From assembly GCA_006226265.1 (NCBI GenBank), contig SBHH01000118.1, forward strand, positions 1-15,934: a DNA stretch of 15,934 nt, in the 5' to 3' direction. This document shows positions 1-8,658 of the stretch, in pieces. The notes beneath the pieces are model-generated. The model saw only the letters and a program-made list of their open reading frames with translations. It was not told the origin of the DNA and ran no database searches. Source of the stretch: Alphaproteobacteria bacterium (GTDB taxonomy: Bacteria; Pseudomonadota; Alphaproteobacteria; Sneathiellales; Sneathiellaceae). How positions within the stretch are numbered: the first letter of the stretch is position 1; every line of letters starts with the position of its first letter. The position numbers and the translations under genes are program-made.

Positions 1-364
1 AAATCGCATGGGCGGCAACCGCGTCAATCAGGCGATCCGCGCCTGCCTCTGCCGGATTGTCAATCATGGGCTCCATCCCGAGGTCGACGCCGGCTTCACC
101 CACAATCATCGGCTCGACCGAGAAATAGCGGCGGCAAAAGCCCTTGATGTTAAAAAGAGTCTCCGGCACCACGGTCGCAACGATGACATTCCGGATATCG
201 GCGAGCTTCAATCCGTCGAGCGCCATGGCCTGGCTCAACCAGACGCCATATTCCTCCGCCGTGCGGGAGGCAGAGGTTGCGATCCGCCATTCGTTCACAA
301 GCTCCCGTCCACGATAGGCTGCACAGGTAATATTGGTATTGCCGACGTCGACTGCCAGTAACAT
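1..364 (-). CDS. coaX: Type III pantothenate kinase, partial (3' end beyond the left edge)
   Basis: CoaX phosphorylates pantothenate with ATP, the first committed step of coenzyme A synthesis, in the cytoplasm. Only the first 121 codons are inside the window; family members are usually about 255-260 residues, so less than half is visible. The protein begins MLLAVDVGNTNI, the ASKHA-fold phosphate-binding motif, with Asp6, Gly8, Asn9 and Thr10. A second family motif, NPAEAGADR (about residues 103-111), carries the expected Gly-Ala-Asp-Arg. No stop or frameshift interrupts the visible part. The start is ATG at 364-362, with an AGGAGGG ribosome site six bases upstream (position 368 down to 365 plus spacer) that overlaps the birA stop codon, so the gene is probably translated in the same transcript as birA. 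In many alphaproteobacteria this gene follows nuoN-birA and precedes the ribonuclease J gene; that next gene is outside the window. Confidence 0.93.
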   Translation of the reverse strand, partial: MLLAVDVGNTNITCAAYRGRELVNEWRIATSASRTAEEYGVWLSQAMALDGLKLADIRNVIVATVVPETLFNIKGFCRRYFSVEPMIVGEAGVDLGMEPMIDNPAEAGADRLIDAVAAHAI

Positions 365-368
365 TCGT

Positions 369-375
369 CCCTCCT
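369..375 (-). promoter_or_regulatory. Ribosome binding site of coaX embedded in the birA stop codon
   Basis: The minus strand reads TAGGAGGGACGAATG. TAG (376-374) ends birA, AGGAGGG (375-369) is a near-perfect Shine-Dalgarno sequence, and ATG (364-362) starts coaX. A ribosome terminating on birA would therefore sit on the coaX initiation site, which suggests translational coupling. The sequence is seen directly; the coupling is inferred. Confidence 0.8.
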
Positions 376-1159
376 ACGGGTTTGTCGCCCTTGTATTTAT
401 AAAGACTTCTCCGGCCGTAATCATCTTTTGCTCGCCGTTGTCCAGCGTCAGGATCAGCGCGCCCCTCTCATCGAGGCCGGTAAATATCCCTTCCAGCGTC
501 GCATTGGAAAGCCGGACCGTTATCCGCCCGCCAAGGCCCGTCGCGCGGGACAGCCAGTCGGCCCGGATGCCGGCAAAGCCCTGTTCTTTCCATGTCATAT
601 AGCTTTCCAGAAAACTATAGCCATAGGCGGAAAGAAGTTGTTCGACTTTTACGGCTGCGCCGACGGATTTAAGGGAAATGGCGGGCAAGCCGTCCGTCAC
701 TTCCGGGTAAGTCGCGATATTGATGCCGGTGCCGACGATGACATAATCGAGGCGGCCGGTCGGTCCCGTCTTGCTTTCAAGCAGAATGCCCGCCGTTTTG
801 CGCCCGTTGATCAGGATATCATTCGGCCATTTGAGATGGATATCGGTGCCAAGCTTCAGAAAGGGCTCGATGGCCTTGTGAAGTGCAACGGCGATGAGGA
901 AAGAAAGCGTAGCCCCTTCCGCCGGGCTGCAATCAGGGCGCAGCAGGAGGGAACAATAAAGATTGCCTTCGGGACTGGCCCAGTCGCGCCCCCGCCGTCC
1001 GACCCCCTGCTCCTGCCGTTTCGACCAGACGATGACACCTTCCGGCGCACCCGCTTCAGCCATTTCACGGGCCTTCACATTGGTGCTGCCGATGGTCTCG
1101 AAAGCGCAAAGGTCATAAAAGGGCGGGAGATCGACCCCGCCCCTGCCCGCCGGGCTCAC
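374..1159 (-). CDS. birA: Biotin-[acetyl-CoA-carboxylase] ligase, monofunctional (no DNA-binding domain)
   Basis: The enzyme activates biotin with ATP to biotinyl-5'-AMP and transfers it to the conserved lysine of biotin carboxyl carrier domains in the cytoplasm. The 261-residue protein shows the family motifs in order: ETIGSTN (21-27), the biotinyl-AMP loop GVGRRGRDW (52-60, the GRGRxGR-type loop), KWPNDI (110-115), AGILLE (123-128) and VGTGIN (142-147), then a small C-terminal beta domain. It begins directly with the catalytic domain and has no N-terminal helix-turn-helix, so it should not act as a biotin-operon repressor like E. coli BirA. The start is GTG at 1159-1157, overlapping the nuoN TGA as GTGA. 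No Shine-Dalgarno sequence is evident there, so initiation probably depends on ribosomes finishing nuoN. It is the first non-complex-I gene after the nuo genes; the position is commonly conserved in alphaproteobacteria. Confidence 0.93.
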   Translation of the reverse strand: MSPAGRGGVDLPPFYDLCAFETIGSTNVKAREMAEAGAPEGVIVWSKRQEQGVGRRGRDWASPEGNLYCSLLLRPDCSPAEGATLSFLIAVALHKAIEPFLKLGTDIHLKWPNDILINGRKTAGILLESKTGPTGRLDYVIVGTGINIATYPEVTDGLPAISLKSVGAAVKVEQLLSAYGYSFLESYMTWKEQGFAGIRADWLSRATGLGGRITVRLSNATLEGIFTGLDERGALILTLDNGEQKMITAGEVFINTRATNP

Positions 1160-2595
1160 GAGAAGAGAACGGCGGCTGCTGCCTTAGCGCTCTCCAGCAG
1201 GGGCGCCGGGAAAAGCACGAACAGGCCGACAAAGAGGCCTGCAACCGTCATGATGACGGACTGAGTGCGGCTCAAGGGCACGAAGCCCTCCGCCGGATCG
1301 TCGAAATACATGATCTTGACGATGCGGATATAATAGAAAGCGCCGACAACCGAGGTGACGAGGCCAACCACGGCGAGCGGAACAAGGCCCGCATTAACGG
1401 CGGCGATGAAGATGTAGAACTTCCCGAAGAAACCTGCGAGTGGCGGAATACCGGCAAGGCTGAACATAAACACCAGCAGGAAGAAGGCCATCCAGGGCCG
1501 CGTCTTGGAAAGACCGGCAAGCTTCGAGATATCCTCGACCATGCCGTCGCGCTGACGCATCGAGAGGATGCAGGCGAAGGTGCCGATATTCATGATCACA
1601 TAGATCGTCATGTAGATAAGCACGCCGCGCACGCCCTCTTCCGTTCCGGCGGCAAGGCCGACAAGGGCATAGCCGATATGACCGATGGAGGAATAGGCCA
1701 TCAGGCGCTTGATATTCTTCTGGTTGATTGCGGCGAAGGCCCCCAAAATCATTGAGGCGATGGAGACGAAGACGATAATCTGCTGCCACTGGGAGACCAA
1801 ATCGCCGAAGGGAGAAATGAAAACCCGGAGGAAAAGCGCAATCGCCGCCACTTTCGGCGCGGCCGCGAAGAAGGCGGTGACCGGCGTCGGTACGCCTTCA
1901 TAAACATCCGGCGCCCACATATGGAACGGCACGGCAGAGACCTTGAAGGCAAGACCCGCGATCAGGAAGACGAGACCGATCAGAAGGCCGATATCGGTCG
2001 CCTTGTCGGTATGGGAAAGCGCCGCGGCAAGCGCGTCGAAATTGGTCGTCCCCGTAAAGCCATAGATGAGCGACGCGCCATAAAGCAGCATTCCCGATGA
2101 GAGCGCACCCAGCACAAAATACTTAAGCCCTGCCTCCGTCGAGCGGACGCTGTCCCGTCGGAAAGCCGCCGTCACATAAAGCGACAGGCTCATCAATTCG
2201 ATCCCCATATACATCGTGATGAGGTCGTTCGCGGAAATCATGACCATCATGCCAAGGGTGGCAATGACGATCAGCACCGGAAACTCAAACCGGGCGAGCT
2301 TTTCCCGCCGGTTAAAGTCGATCGACATGATAATGGCAAGCGCGGAAGCACCAAGGCACAGCACCTTAACGAAACGACCAAAATCATCAACGCGGAACAG
2401 CCCTTCGAAACTGACGACGCTGCCACGGGATCCCGTCTCCACCAGAATGGCGACAAGGACCATAATCACAACCGCGAGCCAGGAGACCGGATTGGTTGCG
2501 CCATTGCCCCGGAAGGCCCCCAGCATCAACAGCAGCATTGCAGCGATGGCCAGAATGATTTCCGGAAGTGCGATTGAAAAATCAGGCAAACCCAT
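1156..2595 (-). CDS. nuoN: NADH-quinone oxidoreductase subunit N (antiporter-like membrane subunit)
   Basis: NuoN is one of three Mrp-antiporter-like subunits that form proton channels in the membrane arm of complex I. The 479-residue protein is very hydrophobic, of family length and with about 14 expected membrane helices. Key charged residues are visible: Glu133 in [11 protein letters not shown], Lys218 in [16 protein letters not shown], Lys248 in AAPKVA, the [12 protein letters not shown] segment near 292-303, and Lys392 in FFGKFYIF. These match the channel glutamate and lysines described for E. coli NuoN. The start is ATG at 2595-2593, 14 bases after the nuoM stop, with only a weak AGG-type ribosome site. 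Its stop overlaps the birA start. It is the last of the fourteen nuo genes. Confidence 0.98.
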   Translation of the reverse strand: MGLPDFSIALPEIILAIAAMLLLMLGAFRGNGATNPVSWLAVVIMVLVAILVETGSRGSVVSFEGLFRVDDFGRFVKVLCLGASALAIIMSIDFNRREKLARFEFPVLIVIATLGMMVMISANDLITMYMGIELMSLSLYVTAAFRRDSVRSTEAGLKYFVLGALSSGMLLYGASLIYGFTGTTNFDALAAALSHTDKATDIGLLIGLVFLIAGLAFKVSAVPFHMWAPDVYEGVPTPVTAFFAAAPKVAAIALFLRVFISPFGDLVSQWQQIIVFVSIASMILGAFAAINQKNIKRLMAYSSIGHIGYALVGLAAGTEEGVRGVLIYMTIYVIMNIGTFACILSMRQRDGMVEDISKLAGLSKTRPWMAFFLLVFMFSLAGIPPLAGFFGKFYIFIAAVNAGLVPLAVVGLVTSVVGAFYYIRIVKIMYFDDPAEGFVPLSRTQSVIMTVAGLFVGLFVLFPAPLLESAKAAAAVLFS

Positions 2596-2609
2596 AACTG
2601 AACCTATCT

Positions 2610-4121
2610 CTAGTTAGCCGCGTTGAGAATTGTTTGAATGGCCTGCATCGCCGTCTGGTGATGATCGAGCAGATTATCGACCGAGGCATGCATAACATTG
2701 AGGAACGGCGTCGGATAGATACCCATCCAGAGCGCGATAACGATCAGCGGTGCGAAAATGATGATCTCCCGCTTGTTAACGTCCATGATGTCTTTGAGGT
2801 CTTCCTTCACCAGCTCGCCGAAGACAACCCGGCGATAGAGCCAGAGGCTATAGGCCGCACCGAGGATCACGCCGGTCGTCGCGAGGAAGGCGACAAGGCT
2901 GCTGACCTGGTACGTTCCGATCAGGATCAGGAACTCGCCAACAAAACCGCTGGTGCCCGGAAGGCCGATCGTCGCCATCGTGAAGACCATGAAGATCACG
3001 GCATAGCGAGGCATCCGGTGAACCAGACCGCCGTAACGGGCAATCTCGCGCGTATGCATACGGTCATAAACGACACCGACACAAAGAAAGAGCGCGCCGG
3101 AAACAATCCCGTGGCTCAGCATCTGCAGGATGCCGCCCTCAAGCCCTTGCGTCGTGAAGGTGAAGATACCGATGGTGATGAAGCCCATATGCGCGACGGA
3201 GGAATAGGCGATCAGCTTTTTCATGTCCTTCTGCACAAGCGCGACAAGCGAGGTATAGATAATCGCAACCACGCTCAAAGCAAAAACGAGCGGCGCGAAA
3301 TAGTCGGATCCATGCGGAAACATCGGGATCGAGAAACGGAGGAAGCCGTATCCGCCCATCTTCAGGAGCACACCCGCCAGAATGACGGAGCCCGCCGTCG
3401 GCGCCTGCACATGAGCATCGGGAAGCCAGGTATGGACCGGCCACATTGGCACCTTCACCGCGAAGGAGGCGAAAAAGGCCAGCCAGAGCCAGAGCTGCAG
3501 GTCGGGATCAAAATGGAATGCCATGAGGGTCGGAATATCCGTGGTCCCTGCGACATAATACATCGTGATCATCGCAACCAGCATCAGGACCGAGCCAATC
3601 AGAGTATAGAGGAAGAACTTGAAACTCGCATAGACGCGCTGCGCCCCGCCCCAGATCCCGATGATCAGGAACATCGGGATGAGCCCCGCTTCAAAGAAGA
3701 GGTAAAAGAGGATCATGTCGAGCGCACAGAAAACACCGATCATCAGCGTTTCCATGATCAGGAAGGCGATCATATATTCGCGCACCCGGACCGTGATCGC
3801 ATTCCAGCTTGCAAGGATACAGAGCGGCATCAGAAGCGTCGTCAGGATGATGAACAGCATCGAGATGCCGTCCACGCCCATATGGTAGTTCACCCCGCCG
3901 CCGAGCCAGCTCGTCTTCTCGACGAACTGAAAGTCCGCCGTGCCATTATCGAAATTGAGCCAGATGAAGAGTGAGACGAAGAAGGTGAACAGGGTCGTCC
4001 AGAGCGCCACCCAGCGGGCATTCCTTGCCGCAGACTGTTCGTTTCCGCTGGTCAGCAGGATCAGCAGAACCCCCACGAGGGGCAAGAATGTCACCGTTGA
4101 TAAGATTGGCCAATCAAGCAT
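2610..4121 (-). CDS. nuoM: NADH-quinone oxidoreductase subunit M (antiporter-like membrane subunit)
   Basis: NuoM is the middle antiporter-like proton channel of the complex I membrane arm. The 503-residue sequence has family length. Characteristic charged residues are present: Glu144 in [18 protein letters not shown], Lys223 in [18 protein letters not shown], Lys254 in VLLKMGGYG, the [18 protein letters not shown] segment (298-314), and Glu396 in [11 protein letters not shown], matching the distal channel glutamate of E. coli NuoM (Glu407 there). The start is ATG at 4121-4119, three bases after the nuoL TAA; the only upstream purine-rich stretch is GGGTGGG inside the end of nuoL, so coupling to nuoL is likely. 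No irregularities were seen in the reading frame. Confidence 0.98.
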   Translation of the reverse strand: MLDWPILSTVTFLPLVGVLLILLTSGNEQSAARNARWVALWTTLFTFFVSLFIWLNFDNGTADFQFVEKTSWLGGGVNYHMGVDGISMLFIILTTLLMPLCILASWNAITVRVREYMIAFLIMETLMIGVFCALDMILFYLFFEAGLIPMFLIIGIWGGAQRVYASFKFFLYTLIGSVLMLVAMITMYYVAGTTDIPTLMAFHFDPDLQLWLWLAFFASFAVKVPMWPVHTWLPDAHVQAPTAGSVILAGVLLKMGGYGFLRFSIPMFPHGSDYFAPLVFALSVVAIIYTSLVALVQKDMKKLIAYSSVAHMGFITIGIFTFTTQGLEGGILQMLSHGIVSGALFLCVGVVYDRMHTREIARYGGLVHRMPRYAVIFMVFTMATIGLPGTSGFVGEFLILIGTYQVSSLVAFLATTGVILGAAYSLWLYRRVVFGELVKEDLKDIMDVNKREIIIFAPLIVIALWMGIYPTPFLNVMHASVDNLLDHHQTAMQAIQTILNAAN

Positions 4122-4124
4122 GAC

Positions 4125-6059
4125 TTAGTGCCCACCCGCGAAGAAGAAATAAGAAACAAAGGCTGCGACGCCGATCAGCATGGCGAAGGCATAGTGATAT
4201 ACGTAACCGCTCTGAAGCTGCGATGCGCGCCGCGCGAGCACCAGGACCCGCCCGGAAATCCCGTTCGGCCCCAGTCCATCGATGACCTTGCCGTCGCCGA
4301 ATGTCCATAGGAAGCGGCCAATGGCCTTCGCGGGCTGCACAAAGATAAAGTCATACAGCTCGTCGAAATACCATTTGTTGAGCAGGAACTGGTAGAGCGC
4401 CGAATGGGTCTTCGCGAGCTGCACCGGAATATCGGTGCGGCGGATATACATATTGAAGGCCACCAGAATGCCCAGGGCCGTCGCGATGAGCGGTGTCACA
4501 ATCACCCAGAGCGGCACATCGTGCATTTCATGCATGATATGATTTTCCGGCTTGAAGAAGAGCGCCTCGCCCCAGAATTCCTCATACCCATGACCGATCA
4601 TATATTTCGCAAAAACCATCCCTGCGAAAACCGCGCCGGCCGCCAGAATATAAAGCGGGATCAGCATGACATTCGGGCTTTCATGGATATGCGACATGAC
4701 CTCCTTGCTTGCGCGCGGCTTGCCATGGAAGGTCATGAAGATAAGGCGCCAGGAGTAGAAGGCCGTCAGCACCGCGGCTGCAACGCCCATCCAGAAGGCA
4801 TATTCGCCGACTTGCGATCCCGCGGAGAAGGCCGCCTCAATAATCGCATCTTTCGAGTAGTAACCGGCGAACAAAGGCACGCCCGCAAGCGCGAGGGAGC
4901 CGATCCACATCATCACATAGGTGATTTTGATATGCCGCCAGAGGCCGCCCATTTTCCGCATGTCCTGCTCATCCGACACGGCATGGATGACCGAACCGGA
5001 ACCCAGGAACAGCAGCGCCTTGAAGAAGGCATGGGTGAAGAGATGGAAGATGGCGACCGGATAGGCGCCAACGCCGATGGCGAAGAACATGTAACCGAGC
5101 TGCGAACAGGTGGAATAGGCGATCACCCGCTTGATGTCATTCTGCACGAGGCCGACGGTCGCCGCGAAAAACGCGGTCGAGGCGCCGATCACGGTCACGA
5201 AGGCGAGCGCATCCGGTGCATATTCGAAAATCGGCGAGCAGCGCGCAACCATGAAGACGCCGGCCGTTACCATCGTCGCCGCATGGATGAGGGCGGAAAC
5301 GGGCGTCGGGCCTTCCATGGCGTCCGGCAGCCAGGTATGCAGGCCGATCTGTGCCGACTTACCCATCGCGCCCACAAAAAGCAGCAGACAGATCGTCGTC
5401 AGGATATCGACATGGTAGCCGAGGAATTCGAAGGTCTTGCCCGCCTGATCCGGCGCAGCGGCGAAAACATCGGTGAAGCTGACGGAATCAAAGACAAGGA
5501 AGATCGCCATGATGCCAAGCGCAAAGCCGAAGTCGCCGACCCGGTTAACGACAAAGGCCTTGATCGCCGCCGCGTTGGCGGAGGGCTTCTTGAACCAGAA
5601 ACCGATCAGGAGGTAACTCGCAAGACCCACGCCTTCCCAGCCGAAGTAAAGCTGCACGAAGTTGTTGGACGTGATCAGCATCAGCATCGCGAAAGTGAAG
5701 AGCGACAGATAGGACATGAAGCGCGACTTGTGCGGATCATGCGACATATAGCCGATGGAATAGACATGCACGACAGCGGAAACCGTATTAACCACCACCA
5801 GCATGACCGCCGTCAGGCTGTCGATACGGAGCGACCAGGACACATCGAAATCGCCTGAATTGATCCAGGTGAAGATATCGACCATGGCCGGGTGATGCTG
5901 GAAACAGACTTCGTAGAGCGCGACCCAGGACAGGATCGCGCCGATACCGACCGCGCCCGAGGTCACGAGCTGGCTGCCCCGGTCGCCAATGGCGCGCCCG
6001 AACAGTCCCGCGATCAGCGCGGCCAGCAATGGCAGGAAAACAATGAGGACGTACATCAT
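4125..6059 (-). CDS. nuoL: NADH-quinone oxidoreductase subunit L (distal antiporter-like subunit)
   Basis: NuoL is the most distal proton-pumping subunit of complex I and carries the long lateral amphipathic helix that runs along the membrane arm. At 644 residues it has full family length, including the C-terminal extension that forms this helix. Visible functional residues: Glu142 in YFGWEGVGLASYLLIGFW, Asp176 in NRVGDFGFALG, Lys234 in GAMGKSAQIGLHTWLPDAM, His259 in SALIHAATMV, Lys347 in FFKALLFLGSGSVIH, and Lys403 in YYSKDAIIEAAF. These correspond to residues studied in the E. coli protein. The first of two adjacent ATG codons (6059-6057) is chosen because AAGG lies seven bases upstream; the second, at 6056, is possible. 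It follows nuoK after nine bases. Confidence 0.98.
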   Translation of the reverse strand: MMYVLIVFLPLLAALIAGLFGRAIGDRGSQLVTSGAVGIGAILSWVALYEVCFQHHPAMVDIFTWINSGDFDVSWSLRIDSLTAVMLVVVNTVSAVVHVYSIGYMSHDPHKSRFMSYLSLFTFAMLMLITSNNFVQLYFGWEGVGLASYLLIGFWFKKPSANAAAIKAFVVNRVGDFGFALGIMAIFLVFDSVSFTDVFAAAPDQAGKTFEFLGYHVDILTTICLLLFVGAMGKSAQIGLHTWLPDAMEGPTPVSALIHAATMVTAGVFMVARCSPIFEYAPDALAFVTVIGASTAFFAATVGLVQNDIKRVIAYSTCSQLGYMFFAIGVGAYPVAIFHLFTHAFFKALLFLGSGSVIHAVSDEQDMRKMGGLWRHIKITYVMMWIGSLALAGVPLFAGYYSKDAIIEAAFSAGSQVGEYAFWMGVAAAVLTAFYSWRLIFMTFHGKPRASKEVMSHIHESPNVMLIPLYILAAGAVFAGMVFAKYMIGHGYEEFWGEALFFKPENHIMHEMHDVPLWVIVTPLIATALGILVAFNMYIRRTDIPVQLAKTHSALYQFLLNKWYFDELYDFIFVQPAKAIGRFLWTFGDGKVIDGLGPNGISGRVLVLARRASQLQSGYVYHYAFAMLIGVAAFVSYFFFAGGH

Positions 6060-6068
6060 GATATTGCC

Positions 6069-6377
6069 TTAACCCTTCATGTGATGAATGTCCTCAACCG
6101 CAATCGTGCCACGGTTTCGGAAATAAACAACGAGAATGGCGAGACCGATGGCCGCCTCCCCGGCGGCGACAGTCAGCACAAAGAGCGCGAATACCTGCCC
6201 GACCAGATTGCCGAGAAAGGCGGAGAAGGCGACAAGATTGATATTCACGGCGAGCAGCATCAGTTCCACCGACATCAGAATGACGATCACATTCTTCCGG
6301 TTGAGGAAAATGCCGAAGATACCGAGCGTCAGCAGAATGGCCGACACCGTCAGGTAATGAGCGAGACCGATTTCCAT
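6069..6377 (-). CDS. nuoK: NADH-quinone oxidoreductase subunit K
   Basis: NuoK is a small three-helix membrane subunit homologous to mitochondrial ND4L and to MrpC. It helps form the first half-channel next to NuoA/J/N. The protein has 102 residues, the normal length. The two essential membrane glutamates are present: Glu38 in [17 protein letters not shown] and Glu74 in [15 protein letters not shown]. The C-terminal [18 protein letters not shown] tail is typical of bacterial NuoK. The start is ATG at 6377-6375, six bases after a G-rich ribosome site that includes the nuoJ stop. Confidence is high on sequence and position. Confidence 0.98.
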   Translation of the reverse strand: MEIGLAHYLTVSAILLTLGIFGIFLNRKNVIVILMSVELMLLAVNINLVAFSAFLGNLVGQVFALFVLTVAAGEAAIGLAILVVYFRNRGTIAVEDIHHMKG

Positions 6378-6383
6378 AGCTTT

Positions 6384-6389
6384 CCCCCT
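6384..6389 (-). promoter_or_regulatory. Ribosome binding site of nuoK overlapping the nuoJ stop
   Basis: The minus strand reads TAGGGGGAAAGCTATG: TAG ends nuoJ (6390-6388), AGGGGG acts as the Shine-Dalgarno sequence, and ATG of nuoK follows after six bases. The arrangement resembles the birA-coaX junction and suggests coupled translation of nuoJ and nuoK. Confidence 0.65.
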
Positions 6390-7002
6390 ATACTCCCTGA
6401 CCCGGTTCGACTTTGCGCACGGCCATGGAGTCTTCCGGCCGGCGGCCGACCTGTTTCGCGATAATCTGCTTGCGAACGCCCGGGCGCTGACGATGCGTGA
6501 GCACGATGGCGCCGATCATAGCGACCAGCAGGATCATGCCCGCCGTCTGGAACAGGAAGGCATAATTCGTATAGATGATATGGCCGAGCTGTTCGGTATT
6601 GGTAAGATCAGACGAAGCAGAGGCCGTGGAAGCGCCAATGCTCATGGCATCGGGCGACAGGGCCCAGCCGCTCACCACAAAGATAAGCTCCAGCATCAGA
6701 ATGATTCCGATCAGGCCGCCGATCGGCAGATATTGCAAAAAGCCCTGCCGGAGCTGAGTGAAGTTGATGTCCAGCATCATGACGACGAACATGAACAGCA
6801 CCGCAACCGCGCCGACATAGACCACCACAAGGATCATCGCCAGGAATTCCGCCCCCAGCAGCACGAACAGCGCCGCCGAGTTGAAGAAGGCGAGAATGAG
6901 GTAGAGAACCGCATGCACCGGGTTCTTTGCGGAGATCACCATAAAGGCCGAGGCAATGGTCATTGCCGCAAAGAGATAGAAGGCAATCGTCGAGATAATC
7001 AT
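6388..7002 (-). CDS. nuoJ: NADH-quinone oxidoreductase subunit J
   Basis: NuoJ is a five-helix membrane subunit homologous to mitochondrial ND6. Its third helix is the flexible segment that links quinone-site movements to the proton channels. The 204-residue protein shows the conserved stretch [20 protein letters not shown], the helix with the pi-bulge, followed by [10 protein letters not shown]. The C-terminal tail, RPGVRKQ...RRPEDSMAV, is hydrophilic. Two starts are possible: GTG at 7005-7003 or ATG at 7002-7000. I prefer ATG because it has the better codon, lies at the usual distance from AGGAAGG, and forms a TGATG junction with a short upstream reading frame (7002-7058). The GTG choice would add one residue. 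Confidence 0.97.
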   Translation of the reverse strand: MIISTIAFYLFAAMTIASAFMVISAKNPVHAVLYLILAFFNSAALFVLLGAEFLAMILVVVYVGAVAVLFMFVVMMLDINFTQLRQGFLQYLPIGGLIGIILMLELIFVVSGWALSPDAMSIGASTASASSDLTNTEQLGHIIYTNYAFLFQTAGMILLVAMIGAIVLTHRQRPGVRKQIIAKQVGRRPEDSMAVRKVEPGQGV

Positions 7003-7058
7003 CACTCCGCCCTTCCTGCTGTCATAACATCCGTCTTTCTCATGGGTTTCACACTCAT
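7002..7058 (-). other. Possible 18-codon ORF bridging nuoI and nuoJ
   Basis: In the 65 bases between nuoI and the nuoJ ATG, an open frame starts at ATG 7058-7056, encodes MSVKPMRKTDVMTAGRAE, and stops at TGA (7004-7002), overlapping the nuoJ ATG as TGATG. The purine-rich GGGAAG in front of its ATG is only one base away, which is too close for normal initiation. It may be a leader that couples nuoI and nuoJ translation, or chance. It resembles no family I know. Confidence 0.2.
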
Positions 7059-7067
7059 ACTTCCCGA

Positions 7068-7556
7068 TTATCTATAAGGCGCGTCGGCGATCAGGTTCTG
7101 CGCGATTTCCTGTTCCCACCGGTCCCCGTTGTCGAGGAGCTTCTTCTTTTCATAGAAAAGCTCTTCGCGGGTTTCCGTCGCAAACTCGAAATTCGGGCCC
7201 TGAACGATCGCATCCACCGGGCAGGCTTCCTGACAGAAGCCGCAATAGATGCATTTGGTCATGTCGATGTCGTAACGCGTCGTGCGGCGGCTGCCGTCTT
7301 CACGGGGTTCCGCCTCGATCGTGATGGCGAGCGCCGGACATGCCGCCTCGCACAGCTTGCAGGCGATGCAGCGCTCTTCCCCGTTTGCATAGCGGCGAAG
7401 CGCGTGTTCACCGCGGAAGCGCGGGCTGAGCGGCCCCTTTTCATAAGGGTAATTGATCGTCGCCTTGGTCTTGAACATATAGCGGAAGGTCGTCGCCAGT
7501 CCGGTGACAATTTCCGCCAGCAGCAGACTGCGCGCCTGTCTATCAATAAAGCCCAT
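7068..7556 (-). CDS. nuoI: NADH-quinone oxidoreductase subunit I (2x[4Fe-4S] ferredoxin-like)
   Basis: NuoI carries clusters N6a and N6b, passing electrons from NuoG toward cluster N2 in NuoB. The 162-residue protein is homologous to mitochondrial TYKY/NDUFS8. Two ferredoxin motifs are complete: Cys63, Cys66, Cys69, Cys73 in [12 protein letters not shown], and Cys102, Cys105, Cys108, Cys112 in [12 protein letters not shown]. The N-terminal amphipathic stretch (about 9-30) is the part that lies on the membrane arm; [20 protein letters not shown] before the clusters is a family signature. The start is ATG at 7556-7554, with AAAGG about ten bases upstream. It is flanked by the two longest gaps inside the nuo cluster, 76 nt after nuoH and 62 nt before the possible nuoJ start. 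Confidence 0.98.
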   Translation of the reverse strand: MGFIDRQARSLLLAEIVTGLATTFRYMFKTKATINYPYEKGPLSPRFRGEHALRRYANGEERCIACKLCEAACPALAITIEAEPREDGSRRTTRYDIDMTKCIYCGFCQEACPVDAIVQGPNFEFATETREELFYEKKKLLDNGDRWEQEIAQNLIADAPYR

Positions 7557-7574
7557 ATCGAAACAGCCTTTTAC

Positions 7575-7622
7575 TTAACCTTGTTTTCCACCGTTTCCGC
7601 TCATCCGGAAGCGGCGTTTCAT
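7575..7622 (-). other. Possible 15-codon basic ORF and small hairpin in the nuoH-nuoI gap
   Basis: The 76-base gap between nuoH and nuoI holds a short frame from ATG 7622-7620 to TAA 7577-7575 encoding MKRRFRMSGNGGKQG. GGGAA lies four bases upstream of the ATG, just after the nuoH stop. The same stretch can form a weak five-pair stem, CCGCT with AGCGG (7597-7601 with 7610-7614, eight-base loop), with a competing TTCCG/CGGAA pairing. The ORF may be a coupling leader for nuoI, or the hairpin a processing or mRNA-stability site, or both may be chance. Nothing recognisable is encoded. Confidence 0.2.
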
Positions 7623-7632
7623 TTCATTCCCG

Positions 7633-8658
7633 TTATGCCGGAATCTTGTCGAAATAGACAAGGAAGCCGGCCGTTGCCACAACCCACAAAAGCGAGAAGG
7701 GTAAAAATACTTTCCATCCGAGCCGCATCAACTGATCATAGCGGTAACGCGGCAAGGTCGCGCGAACCCAGATGAAAACGAACAGCAGCACCGCAATTTT
7801 GATACCAAACCAGATCACGCCCGGGATCCAGGTAAAGATGGCAATATCGGCAGGCGGCAGCCAGCCGCCCAGAAACAGGATCGTGCAAATCCCGCTCATC
7901 AGGATCATGTTGGCATATTCCCCGAGGAAGAAGAGCGCGAAGGCCATCGAGGAATATTCCGTCTGATAACCGGCGACCAGTTCCGCTTCCGCTTCCGGAA
8001 GGTCGAAGGGATGCCGGTTCGTTTCAGCGAGAATCGAGACGAAGAAAATGATGAACATCGGGAAAAGCGGAATGAACCACCAGTTCAGAAGCCCGAGGCT
8101 GCCCTTCTGCGATTCCACGATGCCGGAGAGATTGAGCGTGCCCGAGCAAAGCAGTACCGTCACCAGCACGAATCCAATGGAAACCTCATAGGATACCATC
8201 TGTGCCGCCGAGCGAAGGGCGCCAAGGAAAGGATAGCGCGAGTTGGAGGCCCAGCCCGCAACAATGATCCCATAAACACCAAGCGAGGAAATCGCGAACA
8301 GATAAAGCACCCCGACATTGATATTGGCGAGCACCATATTCTCGCCGAACGGAATAACCGCCCAAGCGATCAGGCTCAGAATGAAGGTCACCATCGGCGC
8401 GAGCAGAAACAGGACCTTGTTGGCACCATAAGGCACGACCGTTTCCTTGAAGAAAAGCTTCGCGCCATCGGCAAGCGGCTGCAAAAGACCGAAGGGGCCG
8501 ACCACGTTGGGGCCCTTCCGAAGCTGCATGACCGCCATGACTTTCCGTTCATAAAGAGTCAGATAGGCAACCGCAACCAGTAGAGGCACCACGATCAGCA
8601 GAATCTCACCAATAATGATCAGAGCCGGCAGAAGATAAATATCCCAAAACTCAACCAT
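7633..8658 (-). CDS. nuoH: NADH-quinone oxidoreductase subunit H
   Basis: NuoH is the membrane subunit (mitochondrial ND1) that anchors the peripheral arm and forms much of the quinone access chamber and the E-channel. The 341-residue protein, expected to have eight membrane helices, shows the family signatures: [16 protein letters not shown] (36-51), [15 protein letters not shown] (54-68), the [24 protein letters not shown] segment (135-158), and [20 protein letters not shown] (211-230), the loop rich in conserved acidic residues. The start is ATG at 8658-8656, overlapping the end of nuoG by eight bases, with GAGGG inside nuoG as the ribosome site. It begins the membrane-arm half of the operon. 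Confidence 0.98.
   Translation of the reverse strand: MVEFWDIYLLPALIIIGEILLIVVPLLVAVAYLTLYERKVMAVMQLRKGPNVVGPFGLLQPLADGAKLFFKETVVPYGANKVLFLLAPMVTFILSLIAWAVIPFGENMVLANINVGVLYLFAISSLGVYGIIVAGWASNSRYPFLGALRSAAQMVSYEVSIGFVLVTVLLCSGTLNLSGIVESQKGSLGLLNWWFIPLFPMFIIFFVSILAETNRHPFDLPEAEAELVAGYQTEYSSMAFALFFLGEYANMILMSGICTILFLGGWLPPADIAIFTWIPGVIWFGIKIAVLLFVFIWVRATLPRYRYDQLMRLGWKVFLPFSLLWVVATAGFLVYFDKIPA

Noticed and set aside
2634-3974. A 446-codon plus-strand open frame opposite nuoM
   Set aside because: Same mirror-frame signature (very rich in Asp, His, Arg and Glu), because hydrophobic codons on the coding strand read as charged codons on the other.
4404-5858. A 484-codon plus-strand open frame opposite nuoL
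   Set aside because: His/Arg/Glu-rich mirror of a membrane protein gene; no recognisable domain and no upstream ribosome site argued for.
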